From assembly GCA_003049485.1 (NCBI GenBank), contig PYST01000118.1, positions 39,716 through 103,715 of the forward strand: a stretch of DNA of 64,000 nt. The letters are read 5' to 3'. The DNA comes from Ophioceras dolichostomum (Eukaryota > Ascomycota > Sordariomycetes > Magnaporthales > Ophioceraceae). The stretch's first letter is position 1. The number at the start of each line of letters is the position of its first letter. Below are positions 24,757 through 35,991 of this stretch, piece after piece. Below the pieces are notes generated by a model. It had not been told where the DNA came from, made no database searches, and saw nothing but the letters and a program-made list of their open reading frames with translations. The position numbers and the translations under genes are program-made.

Positions 24757-26242
24757 CTAAGCCCCAACGCTCTGAAAGCTCTTCACCGCATCCACAATGC
24801 TCTCCTCTATCGACCTCCACTTAATCCCCAGGATCGCGTTGGTCGCCGAGTTGTCGAACTTATACCTCTTGTCCTCCGGCGTTATCTCGCCCCCCTTCAC
24901 CTCCGCCTCGACCGGGATCTTGCCCTTGTACTCCGGGAAGTTCCTCCTCACGATGTCGTAGACCACGCGGTTCGAGAACGTCCCCGCCGTCGTGAACAGC
25001 CGCTTCCCGCCGGCCTCGGCCTTCTCCAGCGCGCCCACGTGCGCGGCCGCCAGGTCACGCACGTCGACCCAGATGAAGGCGGGTCCCGTCTCGGGGATGA
25101 CGTTGTCGTTGTTTCCCTCCGCGCGCCATTTGCCCGTCACCAGGTTGACGATGCGCTCGTTGGACGTGTTGACGGCCTCGAGGCTCGCGAAGTGGCGGAC
25201 CACGGGACCGAACACCATGGGCGGGCAGAGCGTGACGAGGTCGAAGGTAGCGTTGTTTTGGGGGTCCCTGACGAAGTCCCACGCCGCCGCCTCGGCGAGC
25301 TTCTTGCTCGCGCGGTACACGCTCATCTTGGCGGGCGACTTGGACGCGTCGACGTCGGCGAGCGTGATGGGGTTCCAGGAGGACTCGGAGAAGACCGTGT
25401 CCGGGTTCCAGAGCCGCGCCTCGTCCATGACGGCCGCGAAGGAGGAGGTGATCACCACGCGCTTTACGGCCGGGGCGGAGCGCGCGATCGCCTTGAGGAT
25501 GGACGTCGTGCCGATCACTGCTGGGTTGATGAGCTCCTTGGGATCATCTGTGGGGGTGAGGGTGTTGTCAGTCTATCGTGTTCGGAATTCGAAGGACGAG
25601 GAAATGAGTTGAATGATTTGAGTATGGAATAGAATGCTCCCTCCGTCCCCTGGGTAGGCGCGTCTACAGACTTGGCCCTGCCCTGAGATTTGAGGTAAGG
25701 GGCAGTGGGCCAGCTCTCATCCACTCACCGAATCTGAGATGGAAAGGCGAAGCAGTGTGCAACACAAACTCGATCCCTGGTGTCTTGACCACCTCGTCGA
25801 ACGCGCCCGGCTGGGCGATGTCTGGCACGATGGCCACGTCCAGTCGGTCCTTGCCGAGCTCGGGATGCGCCCCGCGGATCTTCTGGGCCTTGTCCTCGCT
25901 CCGGACAGTGGTGACCACGTTATAGCCTTTCTCCAAGAGCAGTTCAAGTATGTGGGCTGGGTATCACAATTGCAAAATGACGTGCAAGGCATTAGTTAGT
26001 ATGGCTGCAGACCCTGGCCTCGCCCTAACCAGATATGTACCCAAGTTTGTTTCCTGGGAGATCCCCCTGAGCCACTGGCCAACTGACATGACTTCACGTA
26101 CCCGCGATGAAGCCAGACCCTCCTGGAGAACACAAGTTAGTGTCCTGCCTCAACGTCCCTCGTATGTATATTTCAGTGGTATAATGCCCTGGGTGCAATC
26201 ATTCCTCTTACCTGTAAGGAGTACTTTGGTGTTGGAAGTCAT
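24757..26242 (-). CDS. GRE2-like extended SDR (NADPH-dependent aldehyde/ketone reductase)
   Basis: Probable cytosolic NAD(P)H-dependent carbonyl reductase of the dihydroflavonol reductase/GRE2 group, of the type that reduces methylglyoxal, isovaleraldehyde or other carbonyls; true substrate unknown. Four exons: 26242-26212, 26122-26102, 25956-25729 and 25547-24757, giving 356 residues. Exon 2 is a 21-bp microexon that encodes GSGFIA of the TGGSGFIAAHIL cofactor motif. All splice sites are GT..AG and the phases agree. Later motifs: VVPDI-type strand (IVPDIAQPGAFD), LHTASPF, VVITSSFAAV with the catalytic Ser, and VYRASKKLAE with Tyr and Lys near residues 168-172. It follows the length and order of yeast Gre2 closely. 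Confidence 0.88.
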
Positions 26243-27087
26243 GCTGGATGAAGGGGGTAATGTGTTTCGCCGAATCGAGAAGGCTGGCAGATGTGGTGAA
26301 TGGCAGCTTAGATTCAACGGCCAGCTCTAGCTCCAGAGATTCAATCTACTTGCAACGAATATCAAAAAACAGGTTCAGGAGCTTCTATCGCGGGAACACG
26401 GGTTGTTTTATACTAGCACCAACATCGACCCCAATATCGGCGTTTAGACGGAGGGGCAAGTGGGGGAGCCTATCTGGCACGTCATATCCATAGCGGCTTG
26501 CCTCGTTGCCGTCCGTGGCCGACTCGCATCGGTGTTTATTGCCGAAACGGCAGTGATTGATCGCGTCAACAATCACTGAGGAGGGGAAAAAAGCGCATCG
26601 GTGATAGGACATATGCTTCATCCCAGTATTCATTAACCCCTAGCTTTGGTCTGATCAGGGCCTCTTATTAAGTGTCCTTCCGGTGAGGGACCAGACCGAC
26701 TAGTGAGTTTCTCACGATTGCTTCTATTAGAATTGATTATTCACGATGCCCACCCCCAACAGATAGATCCTTGGGTATTGCTACACGTACAGCTGATCAT
26801 CTAGGAGGCATGTTGCATAGGTGAAGGTAGACGACACCAGACTCTAATTCTTCGTCTTGTATGGGCGCAATCTATGGGACCGAACAAGAGAATACGAGAG
26901 CTGAGCTGCAGAAACTAAGGGGGGGGGGGAAAGGGAAGAAAGGGGTTGTTGTAACAGTGAAACGGAAAAGAGGGAAACGAAGAAAACGAGATCCTACCAT
27001 CCATCCCCGAATGGCCCTGGCCCGTGGGATCTTATTTAACGCCATTGAAACAGTCTTTCGCGCGTCCCTCGCGAGACAAGCATCGCT
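26243..27087. other. Intergenic region upstream of the GRE2-like gene
   Basis: Promoter side of the GRE2-like gene and 3' side of SIT4 (both minus strand). A G run and a purine-rich tract lie near 26918-26990. No gene is supported. Confidence 0.6.
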
Positions 27088-28659
27088 CTACAAGAAGTAA
27101 TCACCTGGGCCACGTCGGCCAGCCGGCACGTGCCGTTGGTCGTCGGGGACGGCAGAGAAGATACTGAACTTGGTGTTGAGATCTCTGTCCACTGTCATGA
27201 TGGATGCGACGTTGCCACATCGATAGCAGTAATTGGGCGCGGACCAGACGGTGACAACGGACTTTTGAGGGAAGTGGTACTTTAGAGGGGAAAGGATGTC
27301 AGCGATCATGACCACAAAGAGTGACGGATTGACTGCGAAAGGGGGGAAATCCAGGGGTGCAGGGGTGTGACGGCTGGGTAGTACAGACCTTGTATCCTTC
27401 GTTGACGAGCTGGTGGGCACGCGCGATGGTCTGCAGACGGTTGACGTGGTTGAATTCAGTGGCAACCTTGTCGCCAAACAGCCAGCCGGCACCGCGGGGG
27501 CTGACTGCCCATGTGTCGATATCCTCCGGATCACTCCAGACGAGGTCGCAGAAGGCACCCTCGTGGGGAATCTCCTGGGCGCGGGCGACGACCCGGATCT
27601 GATCGATAGTGCGGATCTCAGGTGACAAGCCGCCATGGACGCAGAGGACGGAGCCGTCAACGATTGCAGCGAGCACGAGGAAGTCAAATACCTGACAGCA
27701 CGCCTTCCAAACCGAGGCGTTGCCGTATTTTTGTTGGCATTCCTCGTAGAACCCGTACACCTGCGTGATCTGCCGCGACTCATGGTTCCCCCGTACGAGA
27801 ACTATTCTATCGGGGTATCTGGGTAGGCAGGGAGGGAAGGGTGAGGAGGGGGAATAGTCAGTTCGAGGCTTTAATGCTGCAGGGCGAAGCTGGCGAGGCG
27901 GGCAAAGTGCGACAAACTCACTTTGCCTTAAGACACATGAGTAAAGTGAAAGTCTCGAGACTGAAGTAGCCACGATCGACAAAATCTCCAAGAAAGACGA
28001 AGCGGGTGTCGGACGCAGGGGATGTTGAGGTTGCAGTGTTCTCAGATTGGGGAGCAGGGGCAGCCACTTCCGCAGAGTCAGCCTCGCCACTGGCTAGAGC
28101 TGTCGCCCCTGTTGCCGCGGCAGTCTCGCCGTTGCCGTTAGCACCGTTGTTGGCATCGTTGTCGTCATCGTCCACACTTGGTGGCAGCGCAGAGCTCCGG
28201 ATGTGTTTCCGGAGCTTTGGGTCTGTAATTTCCGTCGGGGGCTCGATGTCCTCCGAGGTGATGACAGTGGTGGCGGTCTTGGGCGCCTGCACATTTGTTT
28301 CGCCTGGCATGCCACCAGCTACACGGAACAACTCCAAGAGGTCGTAGAACTGGCCGTGGATATCGCCGCAGATTACGACTGGTGTGACGACAGGCTGAAT
28401 ATTGGACTCTAATGTATGGTGCATTGCTCATCGCACAGGTTGTTAGTCCAGGAATCAGGAGGGCAAGGGAGGGTCTCAAAAAGAAGAAAGGAGGCGGATC
28501 CAGCGCACCCTCCATAAGAACTTCTTTGACCATCTCGCACAACTGTTTCATAACCACTTCTGGAAGGTAATGGCACTGCTTTGCCTCCTCAAGCCATTCG
28601 TCCAAGCCAGCCCCGGGCCGCAGTTTAGCGGGGCCAGGTTTAGGAACGTTCGTCGCCAT
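27088..28659 (-). CDS. sit4: SIT4/PP6-type serine/threonine protein phosphatase catalytic subunit
   Basis: Metal-dependent PPP phosphatase of the Sit4/PP6 branch, acting in cell-cycle start and nutrient/TOR signalling in other fungi. Exons 28659-28509, 28408-27922, 27818-27389 and 27279-27088 give 419 residues. The PPP signatures are complete: GDIHGQ (about 65-70), GDFVDRG, GNHES, HGGLSP and SAPNYCYRCGN, ending GDYFL, the carboxymethylation-type tail. Branch assignment rests on LCEMVKEVLMEESNIQPV, FNHVNRLQTIARAHQLV and KFSIFSAVPDD, which match Sit4/PP6 better than PP2A or PP4. About 93 extra residues rich in Asp, Asn, Ala, Thr and Ser sit between GGMPGE and FLGDFVDRG. The ATG follows the neighbouring gene's stop by only 23 bp; an alternative in-frame upstream start has no ATG. 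Confidence 0.9.
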
Positions 28660-28682
28660 TGTCGTCCCGGTTGCTGGTGGCG

Positions 28683-29741
28683 CTACCACTGAGATCCTCG
28701 AGATCCCCGAGAACTTTGAGACTGATCGGAGGGCTGGCGTGAGTGGGAGTGGCTCCTGTCCCGCCGCTGAACTGGCTCAGATGGATCGGGAAAAGGTGGG
28801 AAGCTTTGTAGAGTTGGCCGAAACGCTTGATCCTGCTCGGGCTGCTGGGTTATAACTGTGGAGGAGGGAAGCCCGGCTAGTTGGAGCAGCTCGCGATCCT
28901 CGCGACGTCTGATGTTTTCAATGGTCAGAAGGTCCTGGGTTAGTCCTGGGCTATACCGGGGGTTGTACCGGGGGTTGTACCGGGGATGCTGCTGGGGATG
29001 TTGCTGGGGGCGATGTGGCGACAGAATCAACGCCAAAGGCAGTTGCTCTAAGAAAGGCTCTTGCTGGGCGCGGCTGACCGGTAGACGCTGAGGTGGGCGC
29101 TGAGGTTGGTGTTGAGGTGGGCGCTGAGGTGGGCGCTGAGAGTGGCGCGGCGTCGAGGGGAAGGAGACCGGGCGTGATAGGGGCTGGGACGAAGGGTTCT
29201 CCGGGCAGCGCAGGCTGGGATAGGTGATGGAAAGGACTCGCGAGGAGTCGGACGCGACCACAGGGGGTCGTCTAGTCGGTGACGCGACTTGGTTCGACGG
29301 CGGAGACTCGACAGGCCACTGGAGCAGCGGCGAGATGATCCCTCGTTGGATTTGCTGGGGCGACCGACGACGAGGTGTGACGGTCGTACCCACGTTGCGG
29401 CTTCGAGAGCGACGGTGTTGGCGATAGTTAGGCTGCTGGTTCTCCTGCTGCAGGGGTTGCACGAAGTGAGAAGGCTGGGGGGTCTGGTTCCGCGGATGAG
29501 GCGACTGCTGTTGCGGCGGCTGAGGTTGTGACGGCTGCTGTTGCTGCTGGGCTGAAATTGGAGCGGCTACCGATCGTCGCGTGAAACCGTGGAACACGGA
29601 CTCAGGTGGGACACGGGAATCGGAGCTGTGAACTGGCGGCTCCAGCCCAATCACAGCTGCCAAATCATCCTGTCCCTCTACGCTTGCCAGCTGCCGCATT
29701 CGGGCGAGCAGCTGTTCGACTGGCGGGGCCTGACCCGCCAT
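28683..29741 (-). CDS. Gln/Pro-rich protein of unknown function
   Basis: Single-exon frame of 352 residues starting at the first ATG. The beginning, APPVEQLLARMRQLASVEG, predicts an amphipathic helix. Then comes a long disordered Gln/Pro/Arg region with short repeats: PRYN-type triples (three copies) and QRPPQ units. A second helix-like segment follows (LLTIENIRRREDRELLQLAG), then a basic Ser/Arg tail. I do not recognise a family. Composition suggests an RNA- or chromatin-associated disordered protein, but this is only inference. It lies immediately upstream of SIT4 on the same strand and divergently from UPF3. Because low-complexity frames can be chance, existence is moderately supported: the frame is long, uninterrupted and starts with ATG near a divergent promoter. 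Confidence 0.55.
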   Translation of the reverse strand: MAGQAPPVEQLLARMRQLASVEGQDDLAAVIGLEPPVHSSDSRVPPESVFHGFTRRSVAAPISAQQQQQPSQPQPPQQQSPHPRNQTPQPSHFVQPLQQENQQPNYRQHRRSRSRNVGTTVTPRRRSPQQIQRGIISPLLQWPVESPPSNQVASPTRRPPVVASDSSRVLSITYPSLRCPENPSSQPLSRPVSFPSTPRHSQRPPQRPPQHQPQRPPQRLPVSRAQQEPFLEQLPLALILSPHRPQQHPQQHPRYNPRYNPRYSPGLTQDLLTIENIRRREDRELLQLAGLPSSTVITQQPEQDQAFRPTLQSFPPFPDPSEPVQRRDRSHSHSRQPSDQSQSSRGSRGSQW

Positions 29742-30359
29742 GCCTTTGGAGCTGCCAAGCGCTGACAAAGACAAAATTTGGGGTTTGGAGCGCGGCTACA
29801 GTCCAGGGCCCGTGCCGTTCGGTGGGGGAGCGTTATTACGCTGAAGGCCAGTCGTTTGCGGAATTATCTTGGACTTTGCGATATCCTCGTACCAAATCGA
29901 ACTGTTGCTGACCGATGACGGAGACGAAATTCCAAATGCGGCCATCTTTTGAGGCGTTGAGGAATCTTTCTGGATCCTGGGCGGACGTGAACAATAACGC
30001 GTGTTGAAGCAGATTTCACTCGCGTCAAGTTGCGGTGGTTCCTGCGGCGGCGGTGGCAGCAGTGCAGTGTGTGGTGAGTTTCCCTTGCGTCACTGAGGGC
30101 CACATATTGTCGAGAAGATCACTCGAGCTGCGCGTACCTGCCCAAACCTACGCCCAAAGCACCCCAGTCACCGTGCCCTCAACGGCAGGAACCTTCCAGT
30201 CTATGTGCAATTGTCACTGCACTATGCAGGAACATGGCTCGATTCTGCTCAGTGACCTACCTACTGACAATACCTTAAAAAAACAGATCGACTGACCGCC
30301 TGGGCATTATTGATAGCGGGCTGCTCGTCAACAATTTTCATCACATAATATTGTTGAAC
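29742..30359. other. Divergent promoter region between the Gln/Pro-rich gene and UPF3
   Basis: About 620 bp shared by two divergently oriented genes. No clear TATA box or coding frame is seen. Confidence 0.6.
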
Positions 30360-32559
30360 ATGTCGACCTCCCCAGCAGCCTCGCGTAGGGCTAATGGCGT
30401 CCTGCCGATCAGCCCGGCGCAGGCCCAGTCTCAGGCTGCTATTGCCGACCGGGACCCTCCCAAGGCGACCAAGGCTAAGGCGCCAGTGGAGGGCCAAAAG
30501 CTCGTGATCCGGCGCCTTGCTCCGGGCATGACCGAGGAAGAGTGCCTCGCGCTCCTTGGCCCTGAATGGAGGCCAGGAAATGGGAAAGATGGGAAAGTTG
30601 GCTGGTTCTCCTTCCAACCTGGCAAGATCTCCAACGAGTGGGTGTGCCTTAAATATGTTCTCATCTCGAGTGTTTAATCTCGAGGGTTTTATCCTCCGAG
30701 CCTAGCCTCAAAGCCTACAGGCTCGAGTCCTACCAGAAACTGACATTGACTGGCATTGTAGCCCTGCCAAGCCCTCCAGGCCGTCCCGTGCATACTTGCA
30801 CGTCCTGAAGAGCGAGTACACAATGCCTTTGATGGAACACATACGCAGCACGGAGTGGGTGGACGCCAAGGACACGTATGCCAGCTCTTCGCTCGTTGGC
30901 CCTCCAGTGTTGGAGCTCGCCGTCTACAAGAAGGTGCCGTCCCTGAAAATACGCACGGATGCCCGCCAGGGCACCATCGACCAGGACCCGGAATTCATGG
31001 ACTTCCTCGAGGCCCTGGCGAACCCTGTCCCTAACAAGGATCCGGAGGCCGACTATACGCCGGCACCGGAGGAAGACGACAAGGTGCAGACTAAGGTCTC
31101 GTCGACACCGCTGATCGACTACCTGCGGGAGAAAAAGGCCAACAAGGCGAAGGAGGCGGCCGGCGGCAAGACGGCGAAGCACTCTCGCCACGAGTCCCAG
31201 ACTGCGAAAGGTAAGGCCACTGACGAGGCTAAAAAGAAGTCCAAGGATGGCAAGTCGGATAAGACCGACAGGCCCCGGGAGACGGTCAAGATCCTCACGA
31301 AGAAGGCGGCGACCGACGCCGCGGCGGAAGCGGCAAACACGGTCGCCAGCCAACTTGCTGCCGCGGCCGCCAAAGAAGAGTCGACCAAGAGCCGCCGTGC
31401 GGGAATAGCTGCTGCCGCACGTATTCTGCAGCGGGACCTCGGCCTTAGCCCCGGGAACGCTCATCGAAGGGCGCGACAAGAGGCAGCCAAAGCTGCACCT
31501 GAGCCGTCCAAGCTAACGGCCCCAGCGTCTCCATCGACAACAGCCCCATCCCCGACAACTTCAGCGACTGCGAAGGAGTCGACAAAGACCACCATGCCCG
31601 CTACGGAGGGTGCTGCCGGCTCGTCTCAGCCCCCGACTCCCACGGCACCGAAGGCTGCGACTGGGGTTTCATCACGCGGGGCCCGGGGAAAGAAGGGCGC
31701 TTCATCGGGTGACGGACCAAAGACGAAGGAGAAGAAGGGCTTGACTGACAAAGGTGGAGAATCTGCATCGGTAACCCTCAAGACTCCTGTGGCCATCTTG
31801 AAGAAGAAGGACGAGCTTCCGGTGGCTACTTCGCCAGCATCAGCTGCACCATCGACGGACGCCACCACCCCGTCAAGCGCCACCACCATTACCGCGACAA
31901 AACCACCACCGAGTGGGCCAAAGGCGGCGTCTCAACCCGGCGGCAAGGCTGCATCCGGCGGCTCGGGGTCTCAGAAGAAGGGCGGCAGCGCCTCTTCCCA
32001 AGCCGTCAGCGCCAACGCCACGCGCGCCTTCGTAAAGCACGCCAACCCGTCCCAGGGAGTTACGGAGGCATTGCTCAAGGACGTGATGCAGACGTTCGGG
32101 AGTGTCTCGTTCGTGGAGATCGACCGCCGCAAGGGCTTCGCGTACGTCGACTTCGCAGACCACGACGGCCTCGTCAAAGCCATCGCCGCTAGCCCTGTGG
32201 CTGTTGCTCAAGCCAATGTCCAGGTGCTCGAGCGTAAAGAGACGGGCAAGAAGCCTACCACTCCCGGTGCTGCTGCTGCGACCGGCGGTGAGGGATCCGG
32301 GAAGGGCGGAGGAAAGGGTAATGGGGCCTCCGTCGCGCCCCAACCTCCGACGGCGCCGAAGTCGTCGAGCGGCGGAGCGAAGACGGAACCGGCTGCCTCA
32401 GGCAGCGCCGCTCCGCCCTCTGGTCCAGCTGCCGAGAAGGCTGGTGGCGGTGACCACAAGCGGGGTGGGCGGCGACGTGGCGGAAGAGGCAGGGGTGGTG
32501 ATGGGCCTGCCAAGGATAACAAGTCCACGCCTTCTGCCCCGGCGGCAACCGCGACGTAG
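30360..32559 (+). CDS. upf3: UPF3 nonsense-mediated decay factor with extra C-terminal RRM-like domain
   Basis: Component of the UPF1-UPF2-UPF3 mRNA surveillance complex, shuttling between nucleus and cytoplasm. Exons 30360-30637 and 30762-32559 (phase-2 intron, donor gtgggt) give 691 residues. The Smg4/UPF3 domain spans about residues 38-180: KLVIRRLAPGMTEEECLALL, FSFQPGKISND, then PAKPSRPSRAYLHVLKSE and the helix DFLEAL. Splicing as modelled restores the characteristic P-[ST]-K-P-S-R-x-Y run. The middle is a long Lys/Ala/Ser/Thr-rich linker. Near residues 512-588 is a second RNA-recognition-type unit: RAFVKHANPS resembles RNP2 and KGFAYVDF resembles RNP1. The tail (HKRGGRRRGGRGRGG) is RGG-like. 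Known UPF3 proteins have one N-terminal RRM, so the second is notable. Confidence 0.85.
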
Positions 32560-35500
32560 GTGCCGACCTACACGACAAGTCGACACTTCCACACAGCGCC
32601 ACGGCCATAGCTTTTTCGCTGTCGTACCATTGCGACCTCTCTACCTACCTTACAACGAAGTACAAGTTTACGGAAGTGTATCACGGGGAGGTGCCATGTC
32701 TATCGTGGTACGTCTTTACTTCGTTGGCTGGCTGCATCCGAGACTGCATCAAGACGGGTCGGATGTTGGACGATCTCCCTTCACCGAGCTGGGGCCTACA
32801 AGCAACTCGGTTACAAGTCGCTACTGAGAGCGAAGTCTACTTACAGAGACAACGGGAAGCACAACTCCCAACACCCAGGCATCGACCTGATCCATTACAG
32901 GATACGATGTTACATCCGTAATCCATACCACCAAAGGCAGCGACGACAACTCTGTCGTCTTCGCTGGACGCCTTCTTTTCTATTTCCATCCTTCGCTGTA
33001 GCTTCTCCAAAAGAAAGAAACCCCCCGAAAGAGCATGGCTGCGGCGTGACCAAAGAGGCATGCGGCGGGGGTGCGCCTGAACGGAGCTCGCGGGGGGATG
33101 AACGGCGGGGCGGAGGATGATGGGCTGGGCCTGGGCAAGAGGGCGTGAGGGGATGAATTCAAGGATATGACGGGTCAATGGCAAGTGGCATGACTACGAG
33201 CAATAGCTGGCACTGCCCCCTAAGCCGACAACCGGAACCGATTGCTATCCCGCTATGGCCCTTCCAGCGGGCGACCACCGTTGAAGGGAGGAGGGAGCTA
33301 GAAGGCCATGAGGAATGTGGCGACCTGCGTAGGGCTTATCTCGGGAGATTAGCAATGAGCAGCGCCAATTAGGAAGACCAAAGCGGAAGAATTGACGAAT
33401 GGACTGAAGGAATATTCCGGCGGGCTGAAAAATTCGGGTTAGAATCCCTTCAGTTTCAGTTTTTCCACCTCCGTTAGGTTGTTCGTAGGGCGAATTGAAT
33501 TGCATTCTCGCGTGACGTCGACAGTTGCGGCTGAGCTTCAAGGCGGCATAAGAAAAGATAGCAGTTGTCGCCACCGCTGGCCCCCACGGTGGTTGAAACT
33601 TCAAACAGCCAGGAGTTAAGATAGGACACGCCCGCAGCCATTCCAACCAAACAAGCCTCGCTCGGGCCTGGGGGTGCCGCGAGGGGTGCAGTACAATTCG
33701 AGTTGGGCTCAAGCTGGGCCGAGTAGGCCGGCCGGGGACAGAAGGAAGAGGGAGGGAGGGAGAGTGTGGTGAAGGAAGAGGTATACTGGAGCTGAGGTTT
33801 GATGTTACCTGGAAAGTGGCTGAGCGCGCCACAGTCCTGGGAAGTGGCTGCTCACCCAGACCAACCAGAGAGATATCTCGGCGAGTTATCTCGCACACAG
33901 GCCTAATTGGATGGTCAAATAGATGCCTGAGTTTTGGGTTCATTTTATCTCGCACTCAGCCCGGGCTCATCAAGAGGCCTTCTCGAGGAATCGGGAAATT
34001 AGAGCCCTTGTCGGGCTAACCGGGCGGTGTAAAACGCGGTGATTCATTGTCGACTCTGGTGGTTGCTAACAATACCACATGAATGTTGTCAATGCGAACA
34101 GGTCCAGCTCAGGGTTGACTACTATCTAATGGCGCGTGGGGGAGACTTTGATAGGATGGTTAACCATACTTTGATGGAAGAGCTTTGACATCCAATGCCA
34201 GACTCGCACAAGGCGTCCCGCCGCTTTCCTGGGGTGGCCGATTTGGCCTGTCCAATCCCGCCCCCGGCACGAGGTCTTCGTCTTGTCAAGCTTCTTTCTC
34301 CCCTAACCCCGCCGCGGCGGTGAGCTAGGGCCAGCGCTGAGTGACGTGCTACAGGCCGCAGTAGAGTGGGCGCCAATGGTCGGGCTGGACTCGTTCGAGC
34401 CTCATCATTCGCCCGCTGGTCCCAGTCCCTGGAATTCCGGGATCATTGTTTGCTGTCGCGCCGCCGCGGGCACACCTTAGACCTGGCACACCACACACAC
34501 CCTGATTTTCTCCCATTTGCGCGATGTGGCCTCAGAACTTTTGCGAACCTGCGTGTGCGCGGGCGCCCGCTCCAAAACCAACAAGCAAAAGTTTCGACAA
34601 GGGCAGGCCCGGGGCGACAAATTCGCGGACAAATACTAGCGGCATTTTGCCCGCCCCAGCACAGCCGCGACGACGTGACTAAATGCTCCCTGAGGCCTGA
34701 GACAATTTGTCCATTCCCTTTTAGCACCTGGCCAAAAGTTTGGCCAGCCGCCGAACTTGGAGGTCAGCAATCAGGAGGACTCCCAGGGCTCCCTCCAGCC
34801 AGCCAGCCAAACAAACCCCAATCAAGCCCTGATCGGAAGAAATGAGGTCACCAACCAAACGCAGCCCGACTGGGCGTTGGAGCGGTCGGTCGGTCTGCTG
34901 GCACCCCTCCAAGTTCATACGCTTGGGTCGGTCAATGTCTGTCAATGTACCATGGGCAACATAGCGACAACAATTCTGGACAGCAGGTACCTAGGGTAGC
35001 TACTAGCTAGGTTGCCCGCCCGCCGTCAAGCCTCCCGCCTCCCGCTCACCCTCCCCTGGCTGGAATGAATGATGGAAGGACACCCCCTCCCTTCCACAGC
35101 CATATTTTGCCCGCGTGGCTGGTACAAGGAAGGGCATGGTGATTGAACCGCGTGCTCTGTCTCTGACTGCCATCTTTTTCCTTCGCCATTTCCGCCTTTT
35201 GTTAGTGGGTCACGCAGCCTTGCCTGTAAAGGCCAACCAGCGTTGACTTAATGCAGGCATTTGCCCACTCTACTGGACTCTCCTGCACTCTCCTTCCGTT
35301 CCGTCCCAGGATGCTTGATTCCTCGCTTGATCCCTTCCTCTCCGATATATTTTGATCGATAGATGGTTTCCGTAACGGTTCCGTCTCCTCCTGTCGTTCG
35401 TGCCTCGTTTGCACACATCACTGACCCCCCCCCCCCCNNNNNNNNNNNNNNNNNNNNNNNNCCCCAATCTTGCCCCGAACTCAGTTGCCCTTGACCCTGT

Positions 35501-35991
35501 CCCTGCATTAGTCGACGTCGTCGGGCCTTCTTGTGCCACCGCGTCCGTTCTTTCCCATCGACTCTCCATTCCTGGCTCACATCTGTTCTGTGGGCAGAGC
35601 ATAAATGTGCTCTAATCCCCAGACTCTCTCCAGCCGAGAGGGTCCATGCTCCCTCTCCTAGAACAGCACTTCTTCTCTCGTTCCATGCCCCCCATTTGCT
35701 CCACATCTTATCACACTCTACCATCCTTTGTTTAACATATTTATCCTCCTCTTCAACAAGTCCTGCCAGTCAGCCATCCAGCCGCGGCGTCGGACTTCAC
35801 CTTCGTCTAGCCGAACAACACCAAGCGCACTCCCCCACCTCACCCCTCTCTCCAAGGCTCGTGCCCTGCTTCGACGAGAACGAGGCCCAAGCACACCACG
35901 CACCACCCCCTCGTCGAGCCTCGAAAACTTCCAGCCGTCCTGACGACGACGCCGCCTTAAACCCTTTCCCCTCCCCCCTAGCCATCTCTGT
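32560..35991. other. 3.4-kb intergenic region with an assembly gap
   Basis: The start is UPF3 3' UTR; the last several hundred bases (CT-rich) are the likely leader of the coiled-coil gene at 35992. The 236-codon minus frame at 33245-33955 has no recognisable fold or start context and is not called. Gap 35438-35461 lies inside a poly-C tract. Confidence 0.5.
35438..35461. other. Assembly gap (N run) in poly-C
   Basis: Twenty-four N flanked by 13 C on the left and 4 C on the right, so a C homopolymer was probably not resolved. Confidence 0.99.

Noticed and set aside
33245..33955. 236-codon minus-strand frame
   Set aside because: No domain, irregular composition and no coding third-position bias.
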